The notes beneath the pieces were generated by a model that worked only from the letters and a program-made list of their open reading frames with translations, was not told the DNA's origin and made no database searches. Made by a program: the position numbers and the translations under genes. Positions 32,242 to 32,423 of a stretch of 32,423 nucleotides of DNA are shown one piece after another; the stretch's first letter is position 1; every line of letters starts with the position of its first letter. Location of the stretch: positions 1 through 32,423 of the IMG/VR virus record IMGVR_UViG_3300031774_002539. One strand, given 5' to 3'. The stretch is from a virus.

Positions 32242-32423
32242 AATTATACACTAATGGATGTAGTTTTGTTTGGGGAGACGAATTAAAGGATAGAACAAAC
32301 GAAGCTTTTCCATTTTTATTACAAAAGAGGTTAGGATGTGAATTGTTACAAGAATCATCTTGTGGTTCAAACAACCAACGAATACTTAGGAGTACAATAG
32401 GATTACCAGATCATAGGGCACGT
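32238..32423 (+). CDS. SGNH-like protein (3), cut by the window end
   Basis: The first 62 residues of a protein whose ATG overlaps the preceding stop by four bases. It starts MKLYTNGCSFVWGDEL, with the same NGCSF block as the 24738 gene (serine S9), and SSCGSNNQRILRST is the usual second block. The catalytic Asp/His end lies outside the window. It is probably a third SGNH-fold protein of the glycan module. Confidence 0.65.
   Translation, partial: MKLYTNGCSFVWGDELKDRTNEAFPFLLQKRLGCELLQESSCGSNNQRILRSTIGLPDHRAR

Noticed and set aside
1-32423. CRISPR array, insertion sequence or attachment site
   Set aside because: No regularly spaced repeats, transposase, integrase or terminal inverted repeats were found on either strand.

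Overview
All convincing genes in this window lie on the + strand, tightly packed with 1-50 base overlaps. The DNA is A/T-rich. Gene content is that of a large T4-like (myovirus-type) phage of the kind common in marine samples. The replication core comprises a gp32-like single-strand binding protein, UvsX/RecA, a T4 RNase H-like flap nuclease, a gp41-like DnaB-family helicase, gp43-like family B DNA polymerase and gp45-like sliding clamp. A monomeric B12-dependent (class II) ribonucleotide reductase and a MoxR/CobS-like ATPase with a CobT-like VWA protein also fit such phages. The host cannot be read from the sequence. Both ends are cut through genes.

Layout. Bases 1-5.2 kb: the C-terminal part of a family A DNA polymerase-like protein, a large HNH protein, a conserved unknown, a family 6 glycoside hydrolase (cellulase family), a PhyH-type dioxygenase and a methyltransferase. 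Bases 5.2-9.7 kb: a block driven by four near-identical promoters (TTGACT, 17-18 bases, TAAGATCA), holding a basic protein, the VWA protein (with an HEGSH metallopeptidase-like motif), two very small genes and the MoxR ATPase. Bases 9.7-11.85 kb: small accessory genes, a staphylococcal-nuclease-fold protein and intergenic hairpins, two of which can form mutually exclusive structures. Bases 11.85-12.58 kb: no protein gene. This stretch folds by eye into a large multibranched RNA closed by a perfect 11-bp end helix and followed by a strong intrinsic terminator; I cannot place it in a known RNA class.

Bases 12.58-26.33 kb: the replication core, interrupted by a beta-class DNA methyltransferase, a eukaryotic-type (GSII) glutamine synthetase between the reductase and the polymerase, and two SGNH-like proteins between polymerase and clamp. 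Bases 26.33-30.05 kb: an overlapping cassette of a fold-type II PLP enzyme, a YkgJ-like cysteine-cluster protein, an SPPY methyltransferase and an amidinotransferase. Bases 30.0-32.4 kb: glycosyltransferases and a third SGNH-like protein, a glycan-building module.

How the parts may work together. The replication genes form the engine, the reductase and glutamine synthetase would supply nucleotides and nitrogen, and the two MTases may modify phage DNA. The polymerase, one SGNH protein, the PLP enzyme, the YkgJ-like protein and the first methyltransferase all end in a similar short aromatic tail (FF or WF at the very end), which could be a sliding-clamp binding peptide. If so, the PLP/YkgJ cassette may act on DNA at the fork rather than on glycans. 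The most unusual items are the large RNA, the shared tails, the GSII enzyme and the GH6 enzyme.
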